DNA of 64,000 nucleotides from Erythrophleum ivorense (taxonomy: Eukaryota > Streptophyta > Magnoliopsida > Fabales > Fabaceae). Below, in pieces: positions 13,501-24,814 of the stretch. The notes beneath the pieces were generated by a model that had not been told where the DNA came from, did not search any database, and saw only the letters and a list, made by a program, of their open reading frames with translations. Where the stretch lies: contig JAIUCV010000227.1 of NCBI GenBank assembly GCA_026724425.1, positions 62,001 through 126,000 on the forward strand. The letters are read 5' to 3'. Position 1 is the stretch's first letter. Each line of letters starts with the position of its first letter. The position numbers were made by a program, and so were the translations under genes.

Positions 13501-16500
13501 ACAATAATACCTAGCAGGTAACTAATCTCCCAAAAGGGAAAAGACCTGTTGGTTGCCAATAGATCTTCACTGTCAAATATAATCCCGATAGTAGCATAAA
13601 CAATCATAAAGCTAGATTGGTAACTAAAGGATTTACTTAAGCCCATGGAATAGACTCCCAGGAGACGTTTTCTTCGGTTGCTAAATTCAGTACTATTAAA
13701 CTATTGTTGTCCTCAGCAACAAATTTAGATTAGCAACTCCATCAATTAGATGTCAAAAATGCTTTCTTAGATGGGGGAATCTTAAGGAGGAAGTTTTCAT
13801 GGACATTACCTCTAGTGTTTACTCTAATGGTGGCAAAAACAGTGTGTAAATTAAGCAAGTCCTTGTATGGCCTTAAACAGCCACCAAGGACTTAGTTTGA
13901 CAAGTTTACAAGAGCTATAAAGAGCTATGGCTATGTACAAGGATAGGTTAATCACACACCATTCCTAAGTTTTCTCTTAAGGGAAATATTGCTATTCTAA
14001 TTGTTTATATTGATGATATCATTGTTACAAGAGATTTTGAGGAAGAAACCAAGCATTTGAAGGGGGGTCTTGCAAGAGATTTTGAGATTAAAGACCTTGG
14101 TAAAATGAGGTATTTTCTGGGAATGGAAGTAGCAAAATCTCAAAACACAATTTCTCAACCGAAATACATTTTAAACCTTCTTGAAGAAATTGGGATGCTT
14201 GGCTGCAAACCAGTTGATATCCTTATGGATTCAACCTATAAAGAAGGACTGAAACTAGAAGATGCTCCAGTTGACATAGGAAAGTATCAAAGGTTAGTTG
14301 GTAAACTTATTTATCCTTCCCATACTAGACCTGATATTAGCTTTCCAGTAAATGTGGTCAGTCAGTACATGAACAAGCCAACTAAAGTGCATATGGAAGC
14401 CGTTTAAAGAATCCTTAGATGCTTGAAGATGACTTCTAGTAAAGGCTCTCTTTTTTTTTTTTAACAAAAGAAATGTGCATCTAGGGGCATAGAAGTTTAC
14501 ATGCAAATTAGGCAGAGTCTATCATCGATAGAAGATCCACCTCAGGTTATTGCACTTTTTGTGTGGGGAAATCTTATCATATGGAAAAGTAAGAAGCAAG
14601 CTGTTGTAGCAAGAAGCAGTACTAAAACAGAATTCAAAGCTCTAACTCATAGGATATATAAAATTCTGTGGCTTAGAAGAATAATGAATGAACTGAGAAT
14701 CCTTATGAATAAACCTATGAAGATATTCTTGGATAATGTGGCAACAATTAGTATTGGAAAAAATCCTATGCATTATGATAGAACAAACATGTCGAGATCA
14801 ATCAGCATTTCATTAAGAAAAAACTTGAAGCGGGTAGTCTTGAATTGACTCACATATCAACCCAAAGTCAAATAGCTAATCTTTTGACAAAGGCATTACC
14901 TCAAATCAAGTTTGAAGGACTAATTAGCAAGCCAGGCATGTTGGACATCTACAACCCAGCTTAAGGAGGAGTGTTGAAGATCACATTAGCTCATCCTTCA
15001 TCTCACCCTGGCTCCTCTAATAAGTCTCTCGCATTCTTTTCTATCACATCCCCCCATCCTTGTGCCAACTATACCCTAGTTATCACCGGCTCTAACACCA
15101 AAAGTGATCGAGCTCGACTTCTGGTATTATTTATATATAGGAATTACAGCAACTAACTCCTCACTCAGAAGCAGTAGGCTGAATTAGTGAGTACAGAGCT
15201 TAAGAAAATAAAATGGGAACAAAGGAAAACAGAAATGCACTCCTGAGTTTCGAGAGGTCAGGTCCTCTCCCAACCAACCATGAACCTCTCTACTCCCCCC
15301 CCCCCCCCCCAACAAAAAAAAAAAAAAACCAAATATCATCATCAACTAACTACCCTCCCTCTCTAATCCCACTCACAACACAACAAAGTTAGTTATTCCT
15401 ACTATCAGTCTCGCATCTCAATTCTTTTTATGGGCCTCACTCTTGTTTCTCCTCACATACACATTACCCCTTTATTATATCCTATTGGGCCTTTGTCCTC
15501 CTCCCATAAACCTTGTAGACCTTGGGTTCATCACATTCACATTAGCAGAAATAAAAAAGCAAACACACACAAATACATAGATTTTATATACTATCAAAAC
15601 CATTATCCACATGGACTCTTGAAATTACCATTTATTATGTAGAACCTACTAATGTTGAAGTTTTTAATAAGATTCCCTCAGATGTCTTTAAGCAGTAAGC
15701 AACACTTCATAACCCAGTTACTGAATCTTACAGACTCAACAGGAACATCATGGTAACAAAGTGTACCCTTTTCCATAGTTTTAAAAAGGATTTTTTTTTA
15801 AATGATATTAATTATTTGCAACCTTTCGATTCTCATTCATCCTGTCACTCTGTAAGTCAGGATCATATTTGAACACTGACCTCCACCTAGCTTGAACATA
15901 TGGGGTACCATAAATAAACACATAAATGAGAGGAAAAACACAGATAGTGATAACTCATTTTGATGGACTTCTCTTTGCAGCTCAATTAATGGCTCAAATT
16001 ATTGAAAGTACCAACACATTGAGTTCATAGGTGGATATAAACAGTTCACATATTACCTGCCCTTCCTTCTTCCCAGTTTGCAAAGCTCTATAGAGTAATA
16101 ACCTACACTACAATATTTATCTCATTCATCAGAATTTTTTACTTATACAGCGAAAGAGCTCTCTAATTTGATGCCAATTAAGTGCTTCAAAGTGGTAACA
16201 AATAATTATATAACCAAACATGCATAAAGAAAGAAATCTGGGTGCCACAACACTATAATGGCATCATGAGATTATATGCATAACCATCATTTTAAAATTA
16301 AAAATAAGAGACAATTCTCATTGAAAGTCATATATCCATTTTCCCCAACTCCCCTCGGTCAATCTAGTGATAAACTCTTGACACTAAGATGAAATTTATA
16401 TTTTTACTGAACAAAAACAGAAATCATTTTACACATTGAGAGTACAGAATGAAAGAATAGAAACTACGGAATATGGTAATTGGTAAAATTAAAAAAGAAA

Positions 16501-16874
16501 GAAAGAAACTCGCATAGTGCCCAATCTAATATTACACAAAAATTAGATTTCCCAATGCATGAGAGAGCAAGATTCAAGAAAAAAAAAGGAGGTTTTATAA
16601 CCAATAGTTGCCTGTTTTGAGACTTGGTCACCCATCTTTATAATCTCCTCCCAGCTCACTTTGTCCAAAGAAGAAGCTGCTGTTTGATCCAAAACCTACA
16701 TGAGCACACAAAGCTCAAGTCCTACAATACTTCATGATAGCTCAGAGACAAGCACAAATAGATAGCTTTGATTGAAATAACTTGAATTTGTTATACCTGG
16801 AGGGTCTCATGAATAGTGCAGAGGTGGGAACCGAGGATTCGATTCAGGTGCTCCTTCTCTGCTCCTTGCGGCAT
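779..16874 (-). CDS. GCIP-family protein (cyclin-D1-binding protein 1 homologue), four exons
   Basis: This is the only host gene I can support. Joining exons 16874-16797, 16695-16602, 5049-4840 and 1482-779 gives 1086 nt: 361 codons plus TAA, open throughout, with GT-AG at all three introns. The product resembles plant cyclin-D1-binding protein 1 homologues (GCIP, Grap2 and cyclin-D-interacting protein). Recognisable stretches in order are LDKVSWEEIIKMGDQVSKQ (about residues 36-54), GMLWTGEKPE, YFNMLQGFLLLSHGSTVGAG, QLVGAVWEACSALKKTP, MTQVAVSMKDVL, DLSPEEMKIA and DSLEKLLKLCQELGLQIDE. An acidic Glu/Asp/Ser-rich segment lies near residues 190-215. No signal peptide or membrane segment is apparent. 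In animals the family binds D-type cyclins and damps Rb phosphorylation; the plant role is inferred by homology only. The start is the first ATG of exon 1 and fits the family's usual N-terminus. Two copia elements sit in intron 2. Confidence 0.9.
1559..1588. repeat. (AG)n microsatellite
   Basis: About twelve AG units followed by GGAGAG, inside intron 3 some 75 bp from the exon 4 acceptor. On the transcribed strand it is a CT tract and could add to the polypyrimidine context. Confidence 0.9.
3019..3113. mobile_element. Small foldback / MITE-like element
   Basis: Terminal inverted repeats of about 18-20 bp: AATAAAAATATGACATGT on the left, and AATAAAAATATGACAAGT when the right end is read in reverse. 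They flank about 50 bp. There is no coding capacity and the target duplication is unclear. A hairpin-forming MITE in intron 3 is the simplest reading. Confidence 0.5.
4840..5049 (-). CDS. GCIP homologue exon 3
   Basis: The exon has 210 nt. Its acceptor is TTGTAG and its donor is GTAATC. It completes the split valine and continues GMLWTGEKPEVKAMGE through the strongly conserved YFNMLQGFLLLSHGSTVGAG core to SLY plus one base of a glycine codon. It is separated from exon 2 by the 11.55 kb intron 2. Confidence 0.87.
5428..5651 (-). repeat. C1 3' LTR
   Basis: On the minus strand it begins TGTGACTGGA right after the polypurine tract and ends ACTACA, followed by the TACAT duplication (ATGTA on this strand). 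Confidence 0.88.
5652..5668 (-). other. C1 polypurine tract
   Basis: AACTTGAGGGGGAG on the minus strand immediately precedes the 3' LTR and overlaps the end of pol (DPT-stop), a common copia arrangement. Confidence 0.75.
5659..10060 (-). pseudogene. C1 gag-pol remnant (copia polyprotein)
   Basis: Decayed polyprotein read on the minus strand. The gag N-region has YREWAQVVKLAVTGQGKLGYL-like sequence near 9850-9930. A CCHC knuckle (CEHCKKAGHTKDTC) lies near 9240-9280. The protease motif reads WIVDFGANDHM at about 8910-8950; the usual DSG is DFG here. GAG-pre-integrase (LLWHKRLGHPNF) lies near 8520-8550, integrase (HTDNGIEY, SPQQNGIAERKN) at 7991-8182, the post-integrase VFLGYAPSQKGYKCF stretch near 7730-7810, and reverse transcriptase (KPVGCKWIF, YVDDIILTGDD, YFLGMEV) at about 7082-6450. 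RNase H and the C-terminus end at MIDIYDPT-stop (5659). Several stops and frameshifts make it non-functional. Confidence 0.85.
10115..10126 (-). other. C1 primer-binding site
   Basis: TGGTATTAGAGC on the minus strand abuts the 5' LTR with no spacer. It is the usual plant initiator-tRNA-Met site TGGTATCAGAGC with one C-to-T change. Confidence 0.8.
10127..10353 (-). repeat. C1 5' LTR
   Basis: On the minus strand it begins TGTGAGTAAA and ends ACCACA directly before the PBS. It is the direct-repeat partner of 5428-5651. Confidence 0.88.
10392..10617 (+). repeat. C2 5' LTR
   Basis: Begins TGTTGAAAATCACATC and ends TTGTTTCA directly against the primer-binding site. 226 bp. Confidence 0.75.
10618..10629 (+). 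other. C2 primer-binding site
   Basis: TGGTATCAGAGC is a perfect match to the common plant initiator-tRNA-Met primer site, with no spacer after the LTR. Confidence 0.85.
10690..14964 (+). pseudogene. C2 gag-pol remnant (copia polyprotein)
   Basis: Heavily decayed. The protease region at about 11700-11740 reads RIVDTSATNHMMG, so the catalytic triad is DTS rather than DSG or DTG. GAG-pre-integrase LWHFRLGHPNFKYL is near 12098-12140. Integrase remnants run 12326-12604 (TDNSKEI, TSQQNGVTKSKNRH; the usual ERKN is lost). Reverse transcriptase fragments carry GKRPVGCQ (13539), QLDVKNAFLDG (13744), SKSLYGLKQPPRT (13858) and YIDDIIVT (14009). An intact stretch from 14057 has YFLGMEVAKS and VGKLIYPSHTRPDISF. 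RNase H has VARSSTKTEFKAL near 14607. The frame ends LDIYNPA-stop at 14962-14964. Multiple stops and shifts. Confidence 0.82.
11361..11393 (+). other. tRNA-like B-box segment inside C2
   Basis: GGTTCGAATCC at 11372-11382, followed by CTCCTCGCCCAC, resembles a tRNA T-arm or Pol III B box with an acceptor-like tail. No matching cloverleaf is visible upstream, so it is not a tRNA gene. A SINE fragment or chance are the options. Confidence 0.3.
14972..14995 (+). repeat. C2 3' LTR start (fragment)
   Basis: TGTTGAAGATCACATTAGC follows the AAGGAGGAG tract and resembles the start of the 5' LTR. After about 20 bases the two LTRs cannot be aligned by eye. Confidence 0.5.
14996..16601. other. Remainder of GCIP intron 2
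   Basis: No gene or full element recognised. It contains a 16-base C run (15295-15310) next to a 15-base A run (15314-15328), which may be a low-fidelity stretch in the assembly. Confidence 0.5.
16602..16695 (-). CDS. GCIP homologue exon 2
   Basis: The exon has 94 nt. Its acceptor follows TGTAG and its donor is GTTATA. It encodes VLDQTAASSLDKVSWEE and the following residues to QATI, then leaves the first base of a valine codon that exon 3 completes. Intron 1 upstream is only 101 bp. Confidence 0.85.
16797..16874 (-). CDS. GCIP homologue exon 1 (26 codons)
   Basis: The exon encodes an N-terminus beginning MPQGAEKEHLNRILGSHL and ending IHETLQ, as expected for the family. It ends in phase 0 at a GTATAA donor. 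A GC-richer stretch just upstream (about 16875-17040) is the likely 5' UTR and promoter-proximal region; I see no certain TATA box. Confidence 0.85.
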
Positions 16875-18144
16875 GTTTTCTTGCCCTATACGATTCTGGG
16901 ACAGTAACTACGAAAATCGACGGGGTTTAGTGACGGCGTTGAGGTGCTCCCAAGGAAAAAATAAGGAGCACAGTCGCATCCAGGAGCTATTGGCAGGAGA
17001 CGTGAACAGGGAGGGGGAAAAAAGAAGGCTCCGCTAAAAAAGAGTGAGAAAAGGAGGGGTAAAAGTAAAACAAAGGAGAAATGAATTATTTATAATTTAG
17101 ACTTTGAAAATAAGATGAATTTAATGATAAATTAATTTTTTTATATAATTTATATAATCTTTATTATATTTTTATATTTATTTATTTTATTTATTAAATT
17201 ATTTTTTTAAAAAATAAAATTAAAATAATTATTTTTTATCTCACTTATTTTCATTTACTCATATTTTATATTTTTTTACCATTATCCTCTAACTAAATAT
17301 ATTATAAATATTTAAATTATCATTTTTATAGGTTGGATTGAAATTTTAACAATTTATATAATATTACAACTAAACTGACTTAATCAATTTAATTTACTTG
17401 TTAAATGACCCAACATTTGGCATCTGAGAAAGTGAGTAGACAACAGGGAAGGATTAAAGGATTGTACAGTGTCTTAATTAGACATATTTACAAAGAAAGG
17501 ATAGCCTAAACCAATAGGATTGCAAGATGTGCAATTCTCAAGAAGTTAGATTTCACTAGCTTTTTGTTTTATTATCAATTTTTTGTTTATTGCTTTTGAG
17601 GAAGATCTCCTTAGGATTGTGTTTCCACATAAAGTAAAAATTGGATTATCTACTATTTTAGATTTTTTTTTTTTTTGTATTAGACCTTGGCTTTCCCTGT
17701 TAGTTTTGAATGAAATCCCTTTTAGTGTAAAAAAACTGAAAAAAAATACAACTAATTGAGATATATATATAGAACCCAACTAATGTGCATACAAGTTAAC
17801 ATAAATTTCTTAGAAAGAAGTCCCAAGCTTAAAGTTTGAATTTAATTATTTCATATGGTTGATTAAATTTTGAAAAATATTAATTATTACTATGTGAATT
17901 AATGCTTTTTGCCTTTTTTTTCCTTATAGTTCGTTTAACTCACATGGTAAGGTGGGTTGTTATTTTTAATCCATATAACATAATGAATTAGATTAGCTGG
18001 CTCACTTAACTTATAACTCGTGGGGGGCCAACTTGTGTGGATTGAATTGATCCACTTTGATAGCTTTAATTTACTCATGTCTCGCCAATTTTTCCAACTT
18101 TCATGCCACAAAAATTATATAAATTTCATTATATTGAAAAAGAA

Positions 18145-18166
18145 ATATATATATATATATATATAT
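18145..18166. repeat. (AT)11 microsatellite
   Basis: Eleven uninterrupted AT units. Confidence 0.9.
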
Positions 18167-19383
18167 GTCACTTGGGTGCATCCGATGCACCTAAGAATTT
18201 CTCTACACACACATGTATACATATTGTGTGTGATATAAAGATATTGAATGATTTATGGAGGATATTAATTTGATAACCTATCATTGATCATCATGCCACT
18301 TTTCAGAGAAGAAGAGATAAAAGCAATGTTGAAAGTGATCAAACATATTGATGAAGATGAAACAAAAATAGCTTATGCAAAATCTTAGCCACCTTGTGTA
18401 ATCCCTTTACCAAGCATTATTCACTTTTACCCAATTGTTATTTTTTATTTATTTGTTTGTGTCGTAAGCGGAAGTTAACTCACTCTTTTATCAAGCCAAA
18501 GTAAGAAAGAGTTACATAACTATATCATATTCATATCAAAATACTTTCTCAAACGTAGGTCTTATTAGCCCACCTTTTAGAAAGAGTTCAGTCATACATG
18601 GTAGTGAACAAAACATTATTTTAGTTAGCTTATGGAGTTAACATATACACAACAAATGAAACTTCATGATGTCTATGTCATTTAACTACATATCTAGGTC
18701 ATGTGGGAGGGTGCTAAGTAGTGGGTATTTGCTAACTATCCTTAGTGACTACTATCATCTTCATGCTAATGATGACTTGGACTTATCCCACCCTAAGGAC
18801 TTCTACATACACCTACTTGACCTCAACCACGTATTGAGTCATGGGCATCCTTACTATCTAAACATATTATCACAACGTATGAGAATTTAAATTCCTAGTA
18901 AGAAGATGATGACAATAACGATGATAATGATGATAATAATAATTAGTAATGGTTTAGCTATTGCATGTGCAAAAAATATTTTTTTTTGTCACCCTTGTCT
19001 AATTGAAAAATAATAACATCAATACCTAAATGCATGGCATCATAAGAATTGATCATATCATATGTATATTATCTGATAACAAGATCATAAAATCTCAAGC
19101 CATACATATAAGCTAGCTACACATAATGTATGTATAGGTAAACCATAATCCTTAGTAAGCATTTTTTCTAAACAATGTTGTTGAGAAAATTATCATAGAT
19201 ACGACTTTCAATGTCCCATACAACTAACATGGATCCAAGTTTATAAACAATCATAAGTGTCACATCAAGCAACCCAAATTATTGGAAGCAAGCCTAAGTT
19301 TTTCAACGCAACTAAAAATGAATAATTTCTTTTCTTAGCTCTTTTGTAACTGCATAAGAATTTCTATTAGAGCACCCATGAAG

Positions 19384-19407
19384 TATATATATATATATAT
19401 ATATAAA
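19384..19407. repeat. (TA)n microsatellite
   Basis: About twelve TA units. Confidence 0.9.
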
Positions 19408-19968
19408 CCAAATCATCAACATGATATATAAGGCATCCCTTGAAGTGGATCCATAATAAATGTATGTCCAAGGTTTCATAATACATCTCTAAAAAGAAGT
19501 TGTTACATCCATAAAAAGAAGCTAATACTTCTTTGAAGAGAAGCTAAGGAGATCATCCTTATAAGAATCATTTCTCCTTGATACTAATAGCATTATAAGG
19601 GTTTTCCCCCTTTCAAATACCGTGCATGCTGAAAAAATCATTCTCATAAGAAAATCATTATCATAAAAATCATTAGTCTAAATCAAATATCTCAAGCATG
19701 AATATGCTATTATATGATAGACATAATCAAATATTAATCATGTTAAATCAAACATAAAGCATTTATAAATTTCATTGGAGTCCCTTATAACTATGTCTTT
19801 TAGTGTCTTAAGTATTTTAAAAGTCCATAGTCCATATCAAGTATTTTAGTATTGGTCATCTATGTATGGGAATTGTCCAAAGTTTGGTCTTTTATGCATA
19901 GGAATTAAGGTACTTGGATGGGTATGGTCATCCATGCACAGGCAAAATCTAAGGTGTAGTCTTCTATG

Positions 19969-22900
19969 TGTAACGAATGTAACTTCCGTAAAATGACAAA
20001 ACGAGCCATATAAAAGCAAGTCCTCTGAAATGAGCTAGATAATGTCCCAAAAAAATTGGGTAGAGTTCTAGGCTCCTAAAATAATAATTCTATGCTCAAA
20101 TAGAAAGAAAAACGAAGCTAGGAAGGTGAAACAAATTGTGACGAAAACTAATGAAACATAATGGCATTTTCATAAATAAGTGCAACTTTTAAAAAAAACA
20201 CATAGGAGGGCTTTTTAAATGAGAAATTTGACTTGCCCATGATTTTTAGAGGCCTAAAAAACTATGGAAAGTCCCGAGATCGATAAAGCCCTTCTGGTAT
20301 ATGTTTTCCAATGGTGGTGAGCCCGAACTTTAATGGATTCATTCGGAAAGATTTTAACTCCAATTTGAGTGATTCCAAAAGTATTTTATTAAATTGAAAA
20401 CTTAAATTTTATAATAAAAAAGACAGTTCTCAAAAAAGAGCTAAAACAAAGCTGAAACGAAATTGCCATTTTGGAAGGATGAATTAAAATTTTTGAAAAA
20501 GTGAGTTTCTTGAAGCTTCCACACACTTCTCCCTTTTTCTCCTCTCATATAGCACAACTTTCCTTTGCCCAAAATACAGAAAAAGGACTAGCTTCTTTGG
20601 GCGCACAAGAGAGGGAGAGAAGGAGGAAGAAAAGGGTAAGGAATTTCATACTCCATCTTCTTCCAATTTTGTTCCTTTCATTTCCTCCTCTCTTTCTATG
20701 GTTTATTTGAGTGAATTGGCTCTGTTTTGAGTCCAGAACAAGGAGGAGAACTTTGGATTGCTTGAGGAGAAGAAAACCAAGGAGAAAAAGTCTTGAAATC
20801 AAGCTTGAATCCAAGGTATATCTTATTTCTAGTTGCTTTCTTCCCTTGCTTCTCCCTTGGTGTGAATTCGGCCAAACCAAAACCAAGAGAGGGGAGGGAG
20901 TTTTATTCAAAAACAAGAGAAGAACTAGAGTTTTAGACCATGAGGAAGAGGAATATGGCAAGAAATTCTAAGAAAAATCAATAGAAATTAAGTTAGGAAA
21001 GTGTAAGTTTCTTTAGGGTTTTGGAAAATCTGATTTTGTGTGTGTGTTCCCTTGGCTATTTGAGTGCTTCCTCGAGTTCCTAAGACTTTTAGAAACCTCC
21101 TCAAGTGGCTCTCCCCTCAAGGAAAATTAAGAAGCTTGTGAACCCCTTCCTTGGTGCATATCTCAGCCTAGGCTAGCACAAGTAGTTAGGGAGTGTTTTA
21201 ATTTGTTCTAACTTTGATTTGAGACTTTATATGATATTAGAAGATGGGAGAAACTATTGAAAAAAATTTAGGAGCCATGGATTGGAAGATGGGACAATGA
21301 TGTTCATAATGGTGCCTTGTGAAACAACCTAATTCTAAGTTTGTGTAAATGATTGTGCAAGGACTCCAAGGACTTTGAATGAGGCCAAGAGACTTAGAAA
21401 TGGAAAGAAATAGGAGCCTAGAGCTTGAATTGTGAAGATTGCTTCAATAGGCCATTTATGGAACCATTATGCCACTTATAGAACTAAGTGTATATTTAAG
21501 AATGACTTTAATGTCTTGGCTTGCTTTAAGTATGTAATTGTGTGTTGTTTATAATATTTAGGCCAAGAGAACACCAACCCACCTAGGTATGCTTGTGAAG
21601 CCGAAAAAGGGAAGGAGAAAAACTAAGAAAAACTTGCATAAACTCAAGGTAGCTCTTCACCTCATTCTCCTTGCATTCTTATGTGCATATGTATGTCTTT
21701 GTATGCTTGTGTGTGCTCTTGTGATTTGAGAACATGCCACTTGATGTCTTGATATTATATTGGTACCAATGTGTTGTCTTGAATGCTATTGATTATGAGA
21801 ATGATTCATAAGGGTAAAGTGATACTAAAAGTCCTTTAATGTATATGAGGAAGTGCCAAAAGTCTCATGGCATAGGTGAGACTAAGCCAAAAGTCTCTTG
21901 AATGGGTGAGGCTAAGTCAAAAGTCCCTAGGCTAAGGATGAGGTATATCCAAAAGTTCTAGAAATGGGTTGAGGCAAAACCAAAAGTCCCTAAAGCTTCT
22001 TGATGACATGATTGTGAAAGTGTGGCATGAAAATCTTAAAAATGAGCATTTATGATCTTGGTAGCTTGTTTACTTATGCACTTGATGTATGTATGCCCTA
22101 AATGTATGTGTGAATAGGTGTATGAGCTATTGAGATTTTAGGAATCTCACTCCCCTTCCCTCCATCATTTTAAAATGTCTAGGTGGCACACAAGAAGAGA
22201 AATGCAAGCCAAAGAGATTATAAAAGCTATACTTTGAACAATTTGTAACTTCTTTTGTATCTAAATGTCAAAAAGGATATGTACATCATATTTTTGGGTT
22301 GTAAACTATTGAACAAATGTAAAATAATGTATGAATATGATGTAGACCTTATGTGACATCAAATCAATGGAATTATGCAAATTAGCTCTTAGATAGCTTG
22401 TATGTAACTATGCATTAATAGATGTGGAATAGCCAAATCGAAATGCATGGTATTTAAGACCACTTGGGCAGTTCACATAAGTTATATTCATGCTTTTAAA
22501 CTTGCCCAAGATGTGCCAAACATTAAAGAAGGCCAATTGGATAAAGTTGGTACCTCATATGGAGCAAAAATGGCCATTTGGGTGAGCTATACCACTTTTT
22601 GTCCAAATGAACTCTTCTTGGTCTGAAATTTGGCATACATCTAGAGCTTGTTAAGATCTTTTTGGGAAGCTTAAAGTGGGTATTATTTGGAGGTTTATAA
22701 AATTTTTGAAGTTAGCAATTTTTTTGGTTTTTGGTCAGTACACTGTTCATCTGGTCTGAAATTGTTTCTCTATCAATCATAAGGCAAATGATGTCCAATT
22801 GCCATGAAATTTTACAAGGAGAAACTAGACCTTCCCAGTGACTTTTCCAATTAGAAGCACCTCATTTGGATATCTAAAGAGAGAGATATGAATTTTTGAA

Positions 22901-23566
22901 GTTGCTATTTTGTTCTAGGCGCAACTTCAGACCTATGGTATTGTTTGATTAATTTTCGGGGTCTGAGTGCTTTTGGATTGGTCTAGAACTATTTTTTTCT
23001 CTTTAGCTATGGCTTTCCAAATTGGTACAGATTGCATGGATTGGATTTTTGTAGAATTAATTATGAATTTTTAAAATTTATATCAGTAAACTGTATCAGA
23101 TTTCTAGATAGTTTGACCTCCATATCTTTTCTGTTGTCAAACATAATCTAGATGAGATTTTCATGGCTAGGAACTATTTTTAATGTAAATTTGACATCCA
23201 GAGCTTTCCAAAAAGCTATGGTTTGTATGATTTTGATTTTTTTAAATTTAGTTATGATTTTTCAAAATTACCCCTAAAATCTGTCACTGTACAACCACGA
23301 AGAATAAAGGGAATTTTAGGGTTTTTGACTCTTGATCCGTGATTTGTGCTAAGTTTTGAGAATTTTATGATTTGTATGAATAGAAAATAATTAGAGAATG
23401 TTGTTGGTGAGTTCACGGGATCTTAGAGGCACGAAATGAAAAATTTATCTGTTATGCTACGCAATTTAATTTATTATTTTAATACATTTTCTTGGGATTT
23501 CTTTGATGAATTGTATAATCCCACGTATAAGAAAGGGATCAATGTTAGAAATAATATAGTATTACA
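19969..23566 (+). mobile_element. LTR-A, solo long LTR
   Basis: A 3598-bp element starting TGTAACGAAT and ending GTATTACA, with a CTATG target duplication at 19964-19968 and 23567-23571. It has no open frame of note, no PBS or polypurine tract at its edges, and no second copy in direct orientation nearby, so it reads as a solo LTR. It shares the GAGGGCTTTTTAAAT 5' block, the CCAAAAGTC minisatellite (about 21810-21990) and the ~190-bp 3' units (about 22625-23290) with the other copies. Confidence 0.82.
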
Positions 23567-23571
23567 CTATG

Positions 23572-24809
23572 CATAGGATCCAAAAATACTCCTTTGCTTA
23601 AGGATTAAGTGACATTTAATTGACTTAACTTTGAGGGTTTTGGAAATTTACAAAGCAACTAAAAGCTTATAAATTAAACACACCAAGAATTATATAAGTC
23701 ATAACATTAAACTTGCCAAATAATTATAATTAAATTTCTAAATGATTGCTAACTAGCTTCTAAATTAAATAATCAAACCAGTGGTCCACATTCAGGTTGT
23801 GCCTTAGCAGAGATATTCAATATATTAAACAAATGTTAATAATAAATACATACGCCTAATTAACAAAGTCTTTCAATCATCTGGGTCATGGTTTAATCAT
23901 AAAATAGTCTATATAATTATCTCAGAGGACTAATATAAAATGTAGAAAGTTATCATGGGTTTAAATGAAATTTTACTTACTTTCTAAGGCAAAAAAGGTT
24001 TTGGCATGGCCCCATGTTGGCCAACATGGATAGGTCGTGTTGCCTATCCCCAAGTTGTGCCAAAAGGCACTTATGCAAGGCCAACACCCACTGATTGCTT
24101 ACAATGAGCAAAAATTCCATGTTTCCTTCATTTAATCTACTCCAATTCATTTCCTTGGGATTTGCTCATGATGCAAGTGCATAAAAACTACTTTCAACTC
24201 ATTTTATATAAGTGTTTTTAGATTAAAATCCATCTGCTTATGTTATCTGAAGCTCATAATTTCCTTTCTGTTAGTCCCTATTTTTCTTGGTGAAGCACAA
24301 AACATTAAAGAATGTGCATATGAGTTTCATAAATGGCTTACAAGTAAGATTAAACTAAGCTTAATTCTTTGAAGTTGCAGAAGCTTACAATTTCATGCTT
24401 CTATGAAATTTTCAACATGCATGAAGAAATGAGAAGAAATAAAGCAAAACATAAATTTAAAGCTTTCCAAATTAAGTTAAACTCTCTTTTACATGAAAAT
24501 TCCTCTACTTTCATATTTTTCCTTAATCCATACACGATGTTGTAGAGAAAGATGAACATGGAAGAAGAAAGATGCATCCAACAAATTCTCAATAAGATAG
24601 GAGGGGTGTCTTACCTCAAGCTTCTAATTTTTGCGCTTTCCATCCTTCTTTCCTTCTTCTTCTTCAAGCTTTCTTCTTCTATAATTTCTATCTTTTTCTT
24701 TCTCTAACTCTTAAGCTTTCAAATTTATTTTTATTCTTTTGATAGGGTGTAGAAAAGAAAAGGGAGGAGGAGACTTATAGTATGAAGTCCCTCAAAATCT
24801 TTTATGTAT
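23572..24809. other. Intergenic between LTR-A and LTR-B
   Basis: No gene recognised. The pyrimidine-rich 24640-24720 stretch recalls the 5' end of an inverted long LTR, but I cannot place its termini. Confidence 0.4.
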
Positions 24810-24814
24810 CTTGT

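Larger units (their letters stand above)
10392..14995 (+). mobile_element. Ty1/copia retrotransposon C2, degenerate
   Basis: A second copia element on the plus strand, starting only 33 bp beyond C1's right target duplication. The 5' LTR is 10392-10617, the PBS is at 10618 and gag-pol remnants run to 14964. AAGGAGGAG precedes the start of a 3' LTR at 14972. That 3' LTR matches the 5' LTR only over about its first 20 bases, so the right end is uncertain and no matching target duplication was found. It belongs to a different subfamily from C1. Confidence 0.8.
17041..19963. other. Intergenic, AT-rich, upstream of the GCIP homologue
   Basis: No coding sequence recognised; short open frames here lack family resemblance. 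It holds an AT microsatellite at 18145-18166, a TA microsatellite at 19384-19407, an imperfect GAT/AAT run at 18902-18950, and a short degenerate tandem motif around GGTCWTYTATG (about 19855-19968) that LTR-A interrupts. Confidence 0.5.

Noticed and set aside
15295..15328. C16/A15 homopolymer pair as a polypurine tract
   Set aside because: Not adjacent to any LTR start. Probably simple sequence, possibly of uncertain length.
20501..20971. Overlapping open frames on both strands at the 5' part of LTR-A
   Set aside because: Low-complexity Lys/Arg/Glu or Leu/Ser-rich translations of GA-rich LTR sequence; the same place in other copies is closed.
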